A stretch of 34,870 bases of DNA from Chitinophagales bacterium 33-2 (lineage in GTDB: Bacteria; Bacteroidota; Bacteroidia; Chitinophagales; Chitinophagaceae). The notes beneath the pieces are model-generated. The model made no database searches. It was not told the DNA's origin and worked only from the letters and a program-made list of their open reading frames with translations. Location: NCBI GenBank assembly GCA_002050435.1, contig MWYV01000019.1, forward strand, positions 1 through 34,870. The letters are read 5' to 3'. Within the stretch, counting starts at the first letter, position 1, and each line of letters begins with the position of its first letter. Shown here one piece after another: positions 15,692 to 23,466 of the stretch. The position numbers and the translations under genes are program-made.

Positions 15692-15855
15692 ACATCAATT
15701 GAAAAAAATGATAGCACTATTTTTCGATCATGACTGCGGTCTGCAAAAACAGGTGGTTTTACGATGGTCCTTGTCAGTCCGGTAAGTCAGGCGGCGAATA
15801 TAACGGGTAGTGAAAGTTAGAAAATCATTATTTCGACGAATATTTTAATTAACAT

Positions 15856-15973
15856 CAATTCACAGCTGCGGTAACACAAAACCCCAGCTTATGCACAGTT
15901 TATAAGGTGCTTTCCACAATTTAGGAAATTTCCGCGCAAGATTATCCTACTTTTCCACAGCCGTTGTGATCAA
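15856..15973. other. Cluster of DnaA-box-like sites; candidate oriC or DnaA-controlled region
   Basis: Against TTWTNCACA the plus strand shows TTATGCACA (15889-15897, exact), TTTTCCACA (15951-15959, exact with W=T), CTTTCCACA (15910-15918, one mismatch) and CAATTCACA (15856-15864, two mismatches), all in the same direction. TGTGATCAA at 15965-15973 is a two-mismatch copy in the opposite direction. An AT-rich segment with a T-run follows directly. Genes nearest to it point away on both sides (dnaB, rsmE leftwards; pheT through rny rightwards). Whether this is the replication origin or regulation of dnaB by DnaA cannot be decided from this window. Confidence 0.35.
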
Positions 15974-16167
15974 AAATATCCCTCTTTTTTTTTGGTAGTT
16001 TGGTGCTGACTACAGAATGGGGTTTTTACGAATTTAGGATGCTGTACCTGGCTTCAAACCCAGGCCTGATAGGGATGTTGACCTGATAAAATCTGTAAAA
16101 ACAACAAAAAACAGTGTTGAATCATGAACAGAAAATCAGTCGATTTACTTAAACATGCCCTTATGAA

Positions 16168-16196
16168 TTGCAGTTACCATTGCACCTCTATCTTTG
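16168..16196 (+). promoter_or_regulatory. Bacteroidota-type promoter of pheT (TTG-N18-TATCTTTG)
   Basis: TTG at 16168-16170 and TATCTTTG at 16189-16196 are separated by 18 bases, a full match to the -33/-7 consensus. The ATG follows 19 bases after the -7 box, leaving a leader of about a dozen bases. Confidence 0.75.
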
Positions 16197-16215
16197 CAGC
16201 CTTAGAATTTTACCA

Positions 16216-18639
16216 ATGACGATCTCATATAAATGGCTGAAGCAATACCTACCTGTTGAACTGGAACCAGAAAAGCTTTCAGAAATCCTTACATCAGTTG
16301 GACTGGAAGTAGAAAAAATGGAAGTTTTTGAGGAAGTAAAAGGAAGCCTGCAGGGTTTGCTCATAGGTGAGGTTCTGGAAACGGAACAGCACCCAAATGC
16401 AGACAAATTAAAACTTACTAAAGTCAATATAGGAAATGGTGAACCGCTTCACATCGTTTGTGGCGCACCAAATGTTGCTGCCGGGCAGAAAGTGATTGTA
16501 GCTCCTGTGGGCACTACCATCTATCCTGCGTTTGGAGAACCGTTGACTATGAAAATTGCAAAGATCCGTGGTGTGGAAAGCCAGGGTATGATCTGCGCCG
16601 AAGATGAAATAGGCATGGGCGAAAGCCATGATGGAATTATGATCTTACCAGCAGCGCTTACTGCAGGTACAAAAGCTGCAGATTATTTTAAACCTTACAG
16701 CGATATCGTGTACCATATAGGATTAACACCGAACCGGATGGATGCAATGAGTCACTGGGGTGTTGCCCGTGATGTTTGCGCTTACCTTTCACACCATGAA
16801 GAGAAAAATATTCAACCGGTTTATCCTTCTGTTGATTTTGTGATTGATGATCAGCGTATGCCGGTGGATGTGCAGATAGAAAACACTGCAGCCTGCAAAA
16901 GGTATTCTGGTATTTCAATGTCTGGTGTTGAAGTAAAAGCAGCTCCTGCCTGGTTGCAACAGCAATTAAAAGCAATTGGATTAAGGCCGATCAATAATAT
17001 CGTTGACATCACCAATTTTATTCAGCATGAAACGGGTCAACCATTACATGCTTTTGATCTGGACCAGGTAAAGGAACATAAGATCATTGTAAAAACAGCT
17101 GATGAACATGCTGTTTTTTTTACCACGCTTGATAAAACAGAAAGAAAATTACACAATGAAGACCTTATGATCTGCGATGCAAATGCCCCACTTTGTATTG
17201 CAGGTGTTTTCGGAGGATTGCACAGTGGCGTTACATCATCAACAAAAAATATTTTTCTTGAAAGTGCATGGTTTGATCCTGTATTCATTAGAAAAACTTC
17301 ATTCAGGCATGGGCTGCGTACCGACGCCGCCACCAGGTTTGAAAAAGGTACCGATATTTCAAAAACGGTGGATGTACTGAAACGCGCAGCGCTGTTAATA
17401 AAAGAGATCGCAGGTGGCAAAATTGCTTCAGATATTGTTGATGTTTATCCTGCGCCTGCGCCAAAAAAACAAGTGCAGGTGCAATATGATTACCTGGAAA
17501 ATATCAGCGGAAAAAATTACAGTCCTGAAGTAGTTAAAAGAATTTTATCAGGTCTTGGATTTGAAATCGTAAATGAAGATGCAGGAGGACTCACACTTGC
17601 AGTGCCTTTTCATAAACCCGACGTTTCCATACCTGCAGATATTGCAGAAGAAATATTAAGGATCGACGGACTGGATAATATTCCCATTCCTGCTACCATT
17701 TCCATTGCTCCATCTGTTGAAGCAAATCAAAAAGAAGCATTGATGAAGGAAAAGCTTTCTCAAATGCTTACAGGTTTGGGTTTTACTGAAATGCTTACCA
17801 ACTCAATAACCAATTCTGCTTATTACACAGAAGAAACACTGGCAACTTCCGTTAAACTTTTAAATAATTTAAGCAGTGAGCTGGATGTGCTGCGGCCATC
17901 TATGTTACATACCGCACTTGAAGTGTTGGCCTTTAATCTGAACCGCAAAAACAACAGGCTGAAGTTTTTTGAATTTGGAAAAACTTACCAGACCTCAGGA
18001 CCAGGCGTCTATACAGAATCCAATCACCTATGTCTTTATATTACCGGAAATCTCAATGATGTACAGTGGAACCAGCCTGCCAAAACTGCGGACCTTTATT
18101 ATGTAAAAGGAATTGGATCCGCCCTTCTGGAAAATACTGGAATTAAAAATGTGGTTTTTGAAAACGCGGAGCATAATATTTTTCATGAAGGCCTGGTGGC
18201 ATCATCAGGCAAACAACCTGTCATGGAACTTGGATCTGTTGATCCGGCGTTGCTGCAAAAATTCGATATCAGGCAAAATGTTTATTTCCTTGACCTTTAT
18301 TGGGATGCCATCCTTCCGCTAACAGGAGAAAGGGTTCAATACAAAGAGATCGGTAAGTATCCAAGGGTGGAAAGAGACCTTGCCATTGCTGTTTCGAAAT
18401 CTACAAAATATATACAGATCCGGGAACAGCTTCATAAGCTTCAACTTCATAAATTGAGAGAAGTAAAATTGTTTGATGTTTTTGAAAGTGAAAAACTCGG
18501 TGCAGATAAAAAATCTATGGCAATCAATCTTACCTTCATGGACGAAGAAAAAACACTGACCGATAAAGAGATTGATACCTGGATGAAAAAGATCATGACC
18601 ACGCTTGAAAAAGAACTTCAGGCTGAAATACGGAAATAA
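16216..18639 (+). CDS. pheT: Phenylalanine-tRNA ligase beta subunit
   Basis: PheT forms the alpha2-beta2 phenylalanyl-tRNA synthetase with PheS, which is not in this window. The 807-residue chain starts with the standard MTISYKWLKQYLPVE and has the EMAP-type tRNA-binding domain (LLIGEVLETEQHPNADKLKL, VCGAPNVAAGQKV). Next are B1/B5 and the B3/B4 editing domain (RPINNIVDITNFIQHETGQP, HAFD, SAWFDPVFIRKTSFRHGLRT with FEKGTD), the catalytic-core-like module (RPSMLHTALEVLAFNLNRK, FFEFGKTY) and the C-terminal FDX-ACB anticodon-binding domain (YPRVERDLAIAVSK). A TTG 48 bases upstream is in frame, but it is part of the promoter, so 16216 is the start. Its stop overlaps the next gene's ATG (TAATG). Confidence 0.96.
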   Translation: MTISYKWLKQYLPVELEPEKLSEILTSVGLEVEKMEVFEEVKGSLQGLLIGEVLETEQHPNADKLKLTKVNIGNGEPLHIVCGAPNVAAGQKVIVAPVGTTIYPAFGEPLTMKIAKIRGVESQGMICAEDEIGMGESHDGIMILPAALTAGTKAADYFKPYSDIVYHIGLTPNRMDAMSHWGVARDVCAYLSHHEEKNIQPVYPSVDFVIDDQRMPVDVQIENTAACKRYSGISMSGVEVKAAPAWLQQQLKAIGLRPINNIVDITNFIQHETGQPLHAFDLDQVKEHKIIVKTADEHAVFFTTLDKTERKLHNEDLMICDANAPLCIAGVFGGLHSGVTSSTKNIFLESAWFDPVFIRKTSFRHGLRTDAATRFEKGTDISKTVDVLKRAALLIKEIAGGKIASDIVDVYPAPAPKKQVQVQYDYLENISGKNYSPEVVKRILSGLGFEIVNEDAGGLTLAVPFHKPDVSIPADIAEEILRIDGLDNIPIPATISIAPSVEANQKEALMKEKLSQMLTGLGFTEMLTNSITNSAYYTEETLATSVKLLNNLSSELDVLRPSMLHTALEVLAFNLNRKNNRLKFFEFGKTYQTSGPGVYTESNHLCLYITGNLNDVQWNQPAKTADLYYVKGIGSALLENTGIKNVVFENAEHNIFHEGLVASSGKQPVMELGSVDPALLQKFDIRQNVYFLDLYWDAILPLTGERVQYKEIGKYPRVERDLAIAVSKSTKYIQIREQLHKLQLHKLREVKLFDVFESEKLGADKKSMAINLTFMDEEKTLTDKEIDTWMKKIMTTLEKELQAEIRK

Positions 18640-18923
18640 TGTCTGTTGACCAGCAATTCAATATAGTTTACGAAAAGCTTCAGCAATTGCTGAAACAGTA
18701 CAACCGTGTTCAAAAAGAGAATGAACGCCTCAGAAATGAATTGCAGGAATCACAATCCAAAACGGCATCATCCCTTGAACAGGTGGAATTATTGCAACAG
18801 CAGATCAGCATATTAAAAGTTTCCCAGGGTAACTTCAGCGAAAAAGACAGGAAAGAATTTGATAAAAGGATCAGCCAGTACATAAAAGAAATTGATCAAT
18901 GCATTACATTTTTAAGTGAATAA
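18639..18923 (+). CDS. Small coiled-coil protein between pheT and zapA; candidate ZapA partner
   Basis: A 94-residue soluble protein whose residues about 5-62 form one long amphipathic helix rich in Q, E, K and L (IVYEKLQQLLKQYNRVQKEN, ERLRNELQESQ, LEQVELLQQQISILK). A short helical C-terminal part follows (EKDRKEFDKRISQYIKEIDQ). Its ATG shares bases with the pheT stop and its stop is nine bases before zapA, so the three genes should be one transcript with translational coupling. I recognise no named family. The position and coiled-coil form are like ZapB, the coiled-coil partner of ZapA in other bacteria, although ZapB is not known to me from Bacteroidota and sequence identity is not claimed. 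The final CITFLSE is an unusual apolar end for a free coiled coil. Confidence 0.85.
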   Translation: MSVDQQFNIVYEKLQQLLKQYNRVQKENERLRNELQESQSKTASSLEQVELLQQQISILKVSQGNFSEKDRKEFDKRISQYIKEIDQCITFLSE

Positions 18924-18932
18924 ATTTTACGA

Positions 18933-19223
18933 ATGAGTGAAGAAATGATTCCCCTGAACCTGGTAATTGGTGACCGTACCTACCGGGTGCGCATTAATCC
19001 TTCCGATGAAGAAGTTGTTCGAAAAACAGTGAAGACCATCAATGAAAAGATCGTGGAATTCAAAACGCATTTTGCTGGCAAGGATATGCAGGACTATATT
19101 GCCATGGTACTGGTTTGGTTCGCCACCGAACAAAATGCAGCCATCTCTAACCTGGTAAACCTGGATCATGTAAGTTCGAGATTACAGACCCTTGAAAAGA
19201 TGATTGATGGCGGCATTGAATAA
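18933..19223 (+). CDS. zapA: Cell division protein ZapA
   Basis: ZapA binds FtsZ and bundles its filaments at midcell. The 96-residue protein has the family's N-terminal globular part (IPLNLVIGDRTYRVRINPSD, then EEVVRKTVKTINEKI) and a C-terminal helix for tetramerisation with the typical ---DYIAMVLVWFATEQ block and a coiled segment SSRLQTLEKMI. Length is typical. It is the third gene of the pheT transcript; a -7 promoter box 61 bases after its stop marks the start of the next unit (rny). Confidence 0.88.
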   Translation: MSEEMIPLNLVIGDRTYRVRINPSDEEVVRKTVKTINEKIVEFKTHFAGKDMQDYIAMVLVWFATEQNAAISNLVNLDHVSSRLQTLEKMIDGGIE

Positions 19224-19284
19224 AATGTTAACCATCAGCCATCCACCAATTCGCTTCTTCCTCTAAAAATCACCTTCCGTTTTG

Positions 19285-19292
19285 TATCTTCG
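19285..19292 (+). promoter_or_regulatory. -7 promoter box of rny (TTCG variant)
   Basis: TATCTTCG, the same variant as before pyrD, preceded directly by TTTTG. It would give rny a leader of about 55 bases, longer than for most genes here. The leader includes GATCA-ATCCC-TGATC, a weak 5-bp hairpin. No TTG is at the -33 spacing. Confidence 0.5.
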
Positions 19293-19353
19293 CCTCCTGC
19301 TTTTAAAGCAGTATCATATCAGATCAATCCCTGATCACTAAAACAAAAAAGAA

Positions 19354-20919
19354 ATGGATTTCAATATAATTACAATAATTGTTGCTGTAGTTGCGCTAAT
19401 CCTGGGCATTATCCTGGGCAAACTCATTTTTGCAAAAGACACGCGTAAAAAAGTTGAAGAAGCTGAAGGACAATCTCAATCCATCCTTAAAGAAGCTCAG
19501 TTTAGAGCAGAAACGTTCAAAAAGGAAAAAGAACTTGAAGTCAAGGAAAAATTTGTTCAGCTAAAATCAGATCATGAAAGGGAGGTGCTGGAAAGAAACC
19601 GCAAGATCGGTGAAAGTGAAAACAGGCTGCGCCAGAAAGAACAGGCTGTGAATCAAAAAAATGAACAGCTGGATCGCCAGATCAAAGAAAATGATGCCAT
19701 CAAGCTAAACCTGAACAAGCAGATTGAAGTTGTGAACCAGAAACAGGCAGACCTGGAAAAGCACCAGGAAGAGCACATGCGCAGGCTTGAAAAGATCTCC
19801 GGCCTTACGGCTGAAGAAGCAAAGAACCAACTGGTTGAGGGACTCAAGCAGGAAGCACAGTCAAGAGCAATTGGTATTCAGCAGGAAATTATTGACGAAG
19901 CCAAACAAAAAGCAAATAAGGAAGCGCGGAAGATCATCATTCAAACCATCCAGCGTACAGCCTCTGAACAGGCCATTGAAAACGCCATTACCGTTTTTAA
20001 CCTGGAAACAGACGAGATAAAAGGTCAGATCATTGGTCGAGAAGGAAGAAATATCAGGGCCATTGAAGCGGCTACCGGTGTTGACCTGATTGTTGACGAT
20101 ACTCCTGAAGCCATCATTCTTTCCTGTTTTGATCCGTTGAGAAGGGAGATCGCCCGTTTAAGTTTACAACGCCTGGTGTCTGATGGCAGGATCCACCCCG
20201 CCAGGATCGAGGAAGTAGTTGAAAAAACCAAGCGCCAGCTGGAAGAGCAGATCATGGAAATTGGTGAAAGAACGGTGATTGAACTGGGTATCCATGGATT
20301 ACATAAAGAACTTGTACGATTGGTTGGTAAAATGAGGTTCAGGTCTTCGTATGGACAAAACCTGCTGATGCACAGTCGTGAAGTGGCCAACCTTTGCGGT
20401 GTGATGGCAGCTGAATTGGGACTGAATCCGAAACTGGCTAAAAGGGCCGGGCTGCTGCATGATATTGGTAAAGTGCCTGACGAAGAAACAGAATTGAGCC
20501 ACGCCCTGCTTGGAGCCAAGCTGGCGGAGAAATATGGTGAAAATCCGGCCATTGTGAATGCCATCGGCGCCCACCACGATGAAATGGAAATGCAGTTTGT
20601 GATCTCTCCTATTGTTCAGGCCTGTGATTCCATCAGTGGAGCACGTCCGGGCGCACGCCGTGAGATCATGCAACAATACCTGCAGCGCATTAAGGAACTT
20701 GAAAATCTTGCCCAGGCTTATACAGGTGTTGAAAAAGCCTATGCCATCCAGGCCGGCCGCGAATTGAGGGTGATCGTGGAAGCAGATAAAGTTACCGACC
20801 AGGCCAGCGAAAGACTTTCTTTCGAGATCGCCCAAAAGATCCAGACAGAAATGACCTATCCAGGACAGATCAAAGTCACTGTGATCAGGGAGAAGAGGGC
20901 AGTGAATGTTGCCAGGTAA
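19354..20919 (+). CDS. rny: Ribonuclease Y
   Basis: RNase Y is the membrane-tethered endoribonuclease that starts mRNA decay in bacteria lacking or supplementing RNase E. The 521-residue protein has one N-terminal transmembrane helix (about 4-26, [20 protein letters not shown]). A long charged coiled coil extends to about 190, followed by a KH domain with GREG at 228-231 ([24 protein letters not shown]) and an HD domain with H369/D370 in LLHDIGKV, preceded by [10 protein letters not shown]. The C-terminal domain ends in [18 protein letters not shown]. All key residues are present. It has its own promoter box and meets a minus-strand gene fragment 42 bases after its stop. Confidence 0.97.
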   Translation: MDFNIITIIVAVVALILGIILGKLIFAKDTRKKVEEAEGQSQSILKEAQFRAETFKKEKELEVKEKFVQLKSDHEREVLERNRKIGESENRLRQKEQAVNQKNEQLDRQIKENDAIKLNLNKQIEVVNQKQADLEKHQEEHMRRLEKISGLTAEEAKNQLVEGLKQEAQSRAIGIQQEIIDEAKQKANKEARKIIIQTIQRTASEQAIENAITVFNLETDEIKGQIIGREGRNIRAIEAATGVDLIVDDTPEAIILSCFDPLRREIARLSLQRLVSDGRIHPARIEEVVEKTKRQLEEQIMEIGERTVIELGIHGLHKELVRLVGKMRFRSSYGQNLLMHSREVANLCGVMAAELGLNPKLAKRAGLLHDIGKVPDEETELSHALLGAKLAEKYGENPAIVNAIGAHHDEMEMQFVISPIVQACDSISGARPGARREIMQQYLQRIKELENLAQAYTGVEKAYAIQAGRELRVIVEADKVTDQASERLSFEIAQKIQTEMTYPGQIKVTVIREKRAVNVAR

Positions 20920-20961
20920 GGAAGGAGCAAAGATTTTAGGGATTAGGTTCGAGCAAGCCAT

Positions 20962-21219
20962 TTATCTTTTCGATATGTTTTTTAAAAAACTCACCATCAT
21001 TTTTTGTTCTTCAATAATGCTATTTAAGACTTTTAGGATGAAGGCACCATCACCAATTCCAGCTCCTTTGGCAATCAAAACCTGAGTTTCCAGTTCAAAT
21101 AAAGATCCCAGGGCTATTTCGATAAACCTGCAATGATCCTTTTGACTCGTTCTGCTACTTCCTTCAGCTATATTGGAAGGTAGCAGCTTTGATCTAACTT
21201 GCTCCTTGACCCTTGTCAT
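20962..21219 (-). CDS. Truncated four-helix-bundle protein (23S rRNA-intervening-sequence/S23 family)
   Basis: An 85-residue frame contains the family's hallmark LPSNIAEGSSRTSQKDHCRF followed by IEIALGSLFELETQ and a last helix. Complete members are usually about 115-130 residues and begin with a helix such as 'FKELKVWQKA' and 'YGLTSQIRR'; here the N-terminal helix and a half (about 40 residues) are missing, and the residues before LPSN (KEQVRSKL) start in the middle of helix 2. An in-frame stop lies 18 bases upstream of the ATG, so the loss is real in this sequence. No 23S rRNA gene is nearby, and similar free-standing genes are common in Bacteroidota. It is probably a decayed remnant, or at best a non-native variant; it lies backwards between rny and rplS. 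Confidence 0.7.
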   Translation of the reverse strand: MTRVKEQVRSKLLPSNIAEGSSRTSQKDHCRFIEIALGSLFELETQVLIAKGAGIGDGAFILKVLNSIIEEQKMMVSFLKNISKR

Positions 21220-21232
21220 CTTATACCTTTTT

Positions 21233-21264
21233 TTTGTTTATTCCCTCTCATCCCCCTACCTTTG
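21233..21264 (+). promoter_or_regulatory. Bacteroidota-type promoter of rplS (TTTG-N20-TACCTTTG)
   Basis: TTTG at 21233-21236 and TACCTTTG at 21257-21264 are 20 bases apart, a full consensus match. The ATG follows after 20 bases. It begins 14 bases upstream of the truncated four-helix gene's start, in the opposite direction. Confidence 0.8.
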
Positions 21265-21284
21265 CACTCCCTAAATTTTGAGTT

Positions 21285-21650
21285 ATGAACGCTGCAATTG
21301 CCTTTGTACACGAACAACTTACAGGCAAAAAGGAATTTCCTAAGTTTAAAGCCGGTGATAATATTACTGTCAATTATAAAATTATTGAAGGTAGCAAGGA
21401 AAGGATCCAGTCTTTTCGTGGAGATGTGATCAAAAAGCAGGGCACTGGTGCCACTGCTACTTTTACTGTTCGGAAAATCTCTGACAGCATTGGTGTAGAA
21501 AGGCTTTTCCCTTTTCTTTCTCCCAATATCGATTCTATTGTCGTTAACAAAGTAGGCCGTGTGCGCAGGGCGAAACTTTTCTACCAACGTGGTCGTAGCG
21601 GTAAAAGCGCAAGGATCCAGGAAAAGAAAAGAGCTGTGGAAACTGCATAA
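21285..21650 (+). CDS. rplS: 50S ribosomal protein L19
   Basis: L19 sits at the interface of the 50S and 30S subunits. The 121-residue protein shows the family blocks FKAGDNITVNYKIIEGSKER, then QSFRGDVIKKQGTGATATFT, RKISDSIGVERLFPF and KVGRVRRAKLFYQRGRSGKS, ending with basic RIQEKKRA. Length is standard. It is monocistronic: a strong promoter lies 20 bases upstream and an intrinsic terminator 23 bases after the stop. The companion genes rpsP, rimM and trmD, which accompany it in many bacteria, are absent. Confidence 0.97.
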   Translation: MNAAIAFVHEQLTGKKEFPKFKAGDNITVNYKIIEGSKERIQSFRGDVIKKQGTGATATFTVRKISDSIGVERLFPFLSPNIDSIVVNKVGRVRRAKLFYQRGRSGKSARIQEKKRAVETA

Positions 21651-21672
21651 TCCTTTCAACAACATATTGATG

Positions 21673-21698
21673 CGTCCCGCTTGCGGGACGTTTTTATT
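21673..21698 (+). terminator. Intrinsic terminator of rplS
   Basis: CGTCCCGC (21673-21680) and GCGGGACG (21683-21690) form a very stable GC-rich hairpin with a minimal loop, followed by TTTTTATTT. It starts 22 bases after the rplS stop. Confidence 0.92.
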
Positions 21699-21740
21699 TA
21701 AAATCCCCACCAAAAGCCCCTAAACCATCAGGTTTTCCAA

Positions 21741-21748
21741 TACCTTTG
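21741..21748 (+). promoter_or_regulatory. -7 promoter box of the tatA-gatA unit
   Basis: TACCTTTG, identical to the box of rplS, lies 26 bases before the tatA ATG. The -33 region has no TTG. It follows the rplS terminator, so it is the likely start for tatA and the genes after it. Confidence 0.6.
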
Positions 21749-21774
21749 CTGTCTAATCATTTAAATCCATATTT

Positions 21775-21999
21775 ATGGGTCCTCTAGGCTTTAATGAAAT
21801 TCTGATCATACTCCTGATTGTATTGCTTTTGTTTGGTGGAAGGAAGATTCCTGAGCTGATGCGTGGCCTTGGCCGTGGGATCAGGGAATTTAACGATGCT
21901 AAAAGCAAAGTGCGTTCAGAAATTGAAGAAGGCATCAATGAAAAGGAAAGTCCTGCTGCTTCTACAACTACGCAGACCTCCCAACCTTCCCAACCATAA
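21775..21999 (+). CDS. tatA: Twin-arginine translocase subunit TatA/TatE family
   Basis: TatA forms the pore-like element that lets folded proteins with twin-arginine signals cross the inner membrane. The 74-residue protein has an N-terminal transmembrane helix with the family's opening ([21 protein letters not shown]), the hinge [17 protein letters not shown], an amphipathic helix and a tail rich in serine, threonine and proline. TatC is not in this window. Its stop is eight bases before the gatA start, suggesting cotranscription. Confidence 0.93.
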   Translation: MGPLGFNEILIILLIVLLLFGGRKIPELMRGLGRGIREFNDAKSKVRSEIEEGINEKESPAASTTTQTSQPSQP

Positions 22000-22007
22000 A
22001 CCATTCC

Positions 22008-23414
22008 TTGTTCCGCTTTTCTTCCATCGAAGAATTCCATCTTGATCTTGAACAGGAGAAAACTTCCTGCGTTGCAGCTGTGGACCATTACCTCAAGGCC
22101 ATTGAATCCAGCAGGCTCAATGCTTTTATAGAAGTCTTCGCAGAGGAAGCCCGCAACAGAGCCCGCCAACTCGACCAGCAAAAACAGCGTGGATCTTTAC
22201 ATGGCGTAGTGATCGGAATAAAAGATAACATCTGTTACAAGGATCACCAGGTGACGGCCGGCTCTGAAATCCTTAAAGATTTTACCTCCTTGTTTTCCGC
22301 CACTGCAGTAGAACGCCTGCTGGAACAAGGCGCTATAATAATAGGAAGACAGAACTGTGATGAATTCGGAATGGGCTCAACCAATGAAAATTCAGCTTAC
22401 GGACCTGTCTTACATCCCGCAGATCCCACCAGGGTGGCCGGAGGTTCTTCAGGTGGCAGTGCCGCTTCAGTAGCTGCCGGACTTTGCATGGCTGCTCTAG
22501 GAAGCGATACAGGTGGCTCTGTGCGTCTTCCAGCCAATTACTGTGGTGTGGTTGGATTAAAACCAACTTATGGACGCGTTTCCCGGTATGGACTGATTGC
22601 GTATGCTTCGTCTTTCGACCAGATCGGCATACTTTCCAAAAATGTAAAAGATGCAGCACAAATACTGGAAGTCATTGCTGGTCCTGATGATTTTGACAGT
22701 ACTGCACTCCAGGAAAAATTCAGTTTGAAAATTGACAATGAAGAAAAAAAATACCGGATCGGGTATTTTCCTGAGTGGATCCACCATCCATCAATTGATC
22801 CAGGCATTCGCAGAGCGTTGGAATTGTATATTGAAGAATTAAAAAACCAGGGGCACCAGGTGTCTCCGGTGCATTTTCCCTATACAGATCTTATCATTCC
22901 CGCTTATTATATTCTTACAACTGCGGAAGCTTCTTCCAATCTTTCCCGTTATGATGGAATCAGGTTTGGAAAAAGCAAAGCCGTGCCAGACCAAGACCTT
23001 GCCGATTTTTATTCTACCTCACGATCTGCCGGGTTTGGTAAGGAAGTAAAAAGGAGGATCATGACAGGAAGTTTTGTGTTGAGCTCGGGCTATTTTGATG
23101 CCTACTTTACTAAAGCACAAAAGATTAGGCGGCTCCTAAAAGTAAATATTACACTGATTTTCAACGATTTAGATTTTATAATTGCACCCAATGCGCCCGC
23201 AGTGGCCCCCAAACTCGGAGCCGCCGCTGCCGATCCTTTAGCCATGTATATGGGAGATATTTTTACGGTTTTTGCAAATCTTGCCGGCATTCCAGCCATC
23301 AGTTTACCACTTCTTCAACACAATGCTAACCTTAGTTTAGGATTTCAATTAGCTGCCGGTGAACAGAATGAGGTATCTTTGCTACGCTTTTCGCATCAAC
23401 TGATGCAACAATAA
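22008..23414 (+). CDS. gatA: Glutamyl-tRNA(Gln) amidotransferase subunit A (TTG start)
   Basis: GatA releases ammonia from glutamine for GatB, which converts Glu-tRNA(Gln) (and Asp-tRNA(Asn)) to the amide form; GatB and GatC are not in this window. The 468-residue protein has the amidase signature with the Ser-cisSer-Lys triad: K72 in IGIKDNI, S147 in GGSSGGSA and S171 in DTGGSVRLPA. Their spacings of 75 and 24 residues match the known family. YCGVVGLKPTYGRVSRYGL follows. The open frame begins with TTG at 22008, which gives the expected N-terminus (MFRFSSIEEF); no ATG exists near it, so a TTG start is likely. It lies eight bases after tatA. Confidence 0.94.
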   Translation: MFRFSSIEEFHLDLEQEKTSCVAAVDHYLKAIESSRLNAFIEVFAEEARNRARQLDQQKQRGSLHGVVIGIKDNICYKDHQVTAGSEILKDFTSLFSATAVERLLEQGAIIIGRQNCDEFGMGSTNENSAYGPVLHPADPTRVAGGSSGGSAASVAAGLCMAALGSDTGGSVRLPANYCGVVGLKPTYGRVSRYGLIAYASSFDQIGILSKNVKDAAQILEVIAGPDDFDSTALQEKFSLKIDNEEKKYRIGYFPEWIHHPSIDPGIRRALELYIEELKNQGHQVSPVHFPYTDLIIPAYYILTTAEASSNLSRYDGIRFGKSKAVPDQDLADFYSTSRSAGFGKEVKRRIMTGSFVLSSGYFDAYFTKAQKIRRLLKVNITLIFNDLDFIIAPNAPAVAPKLGAAAADPLAMYMGDIFTVFANLAGIPAISLPLLQHNANLSLGFQLAAGEQNEVSLLRFSHQLMQQ

Positions 23415-23466
23415 GAGAGAGTAAGAGTTCCCGTGTGATTTAGATGTAATCTTTTAAAAATTTGTG

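Larger units (their letters stand above)
15692..16215. other. Long divergent intergenic region between dnaB and pheT
   Basis: No gene is seen in these 524 bases. It contains a cluster of DnaA-box-like sequences (15856-15973), an AT-rich stretch after them (15970-16000, including a nine-T run), a small hairpin CCTGG/CCAGG (16047-16064), and the pheT promoter at its right end. No clear dnaB promoter box was found. The segment 15836-15860 is also AT-rich (AATATTTTAATTAACATCAA). Confidence 0.6.

Noticed and set aside
16047..16064. CCTGG-CTTCAAAC-CCAGG, resembling a tRNA T-arm
   Set aside because: The loop has eight bases rather than seven and no acceptor, D or anticodon arm can be drawn around it; also considered as att-site tRNA scar and dropped.
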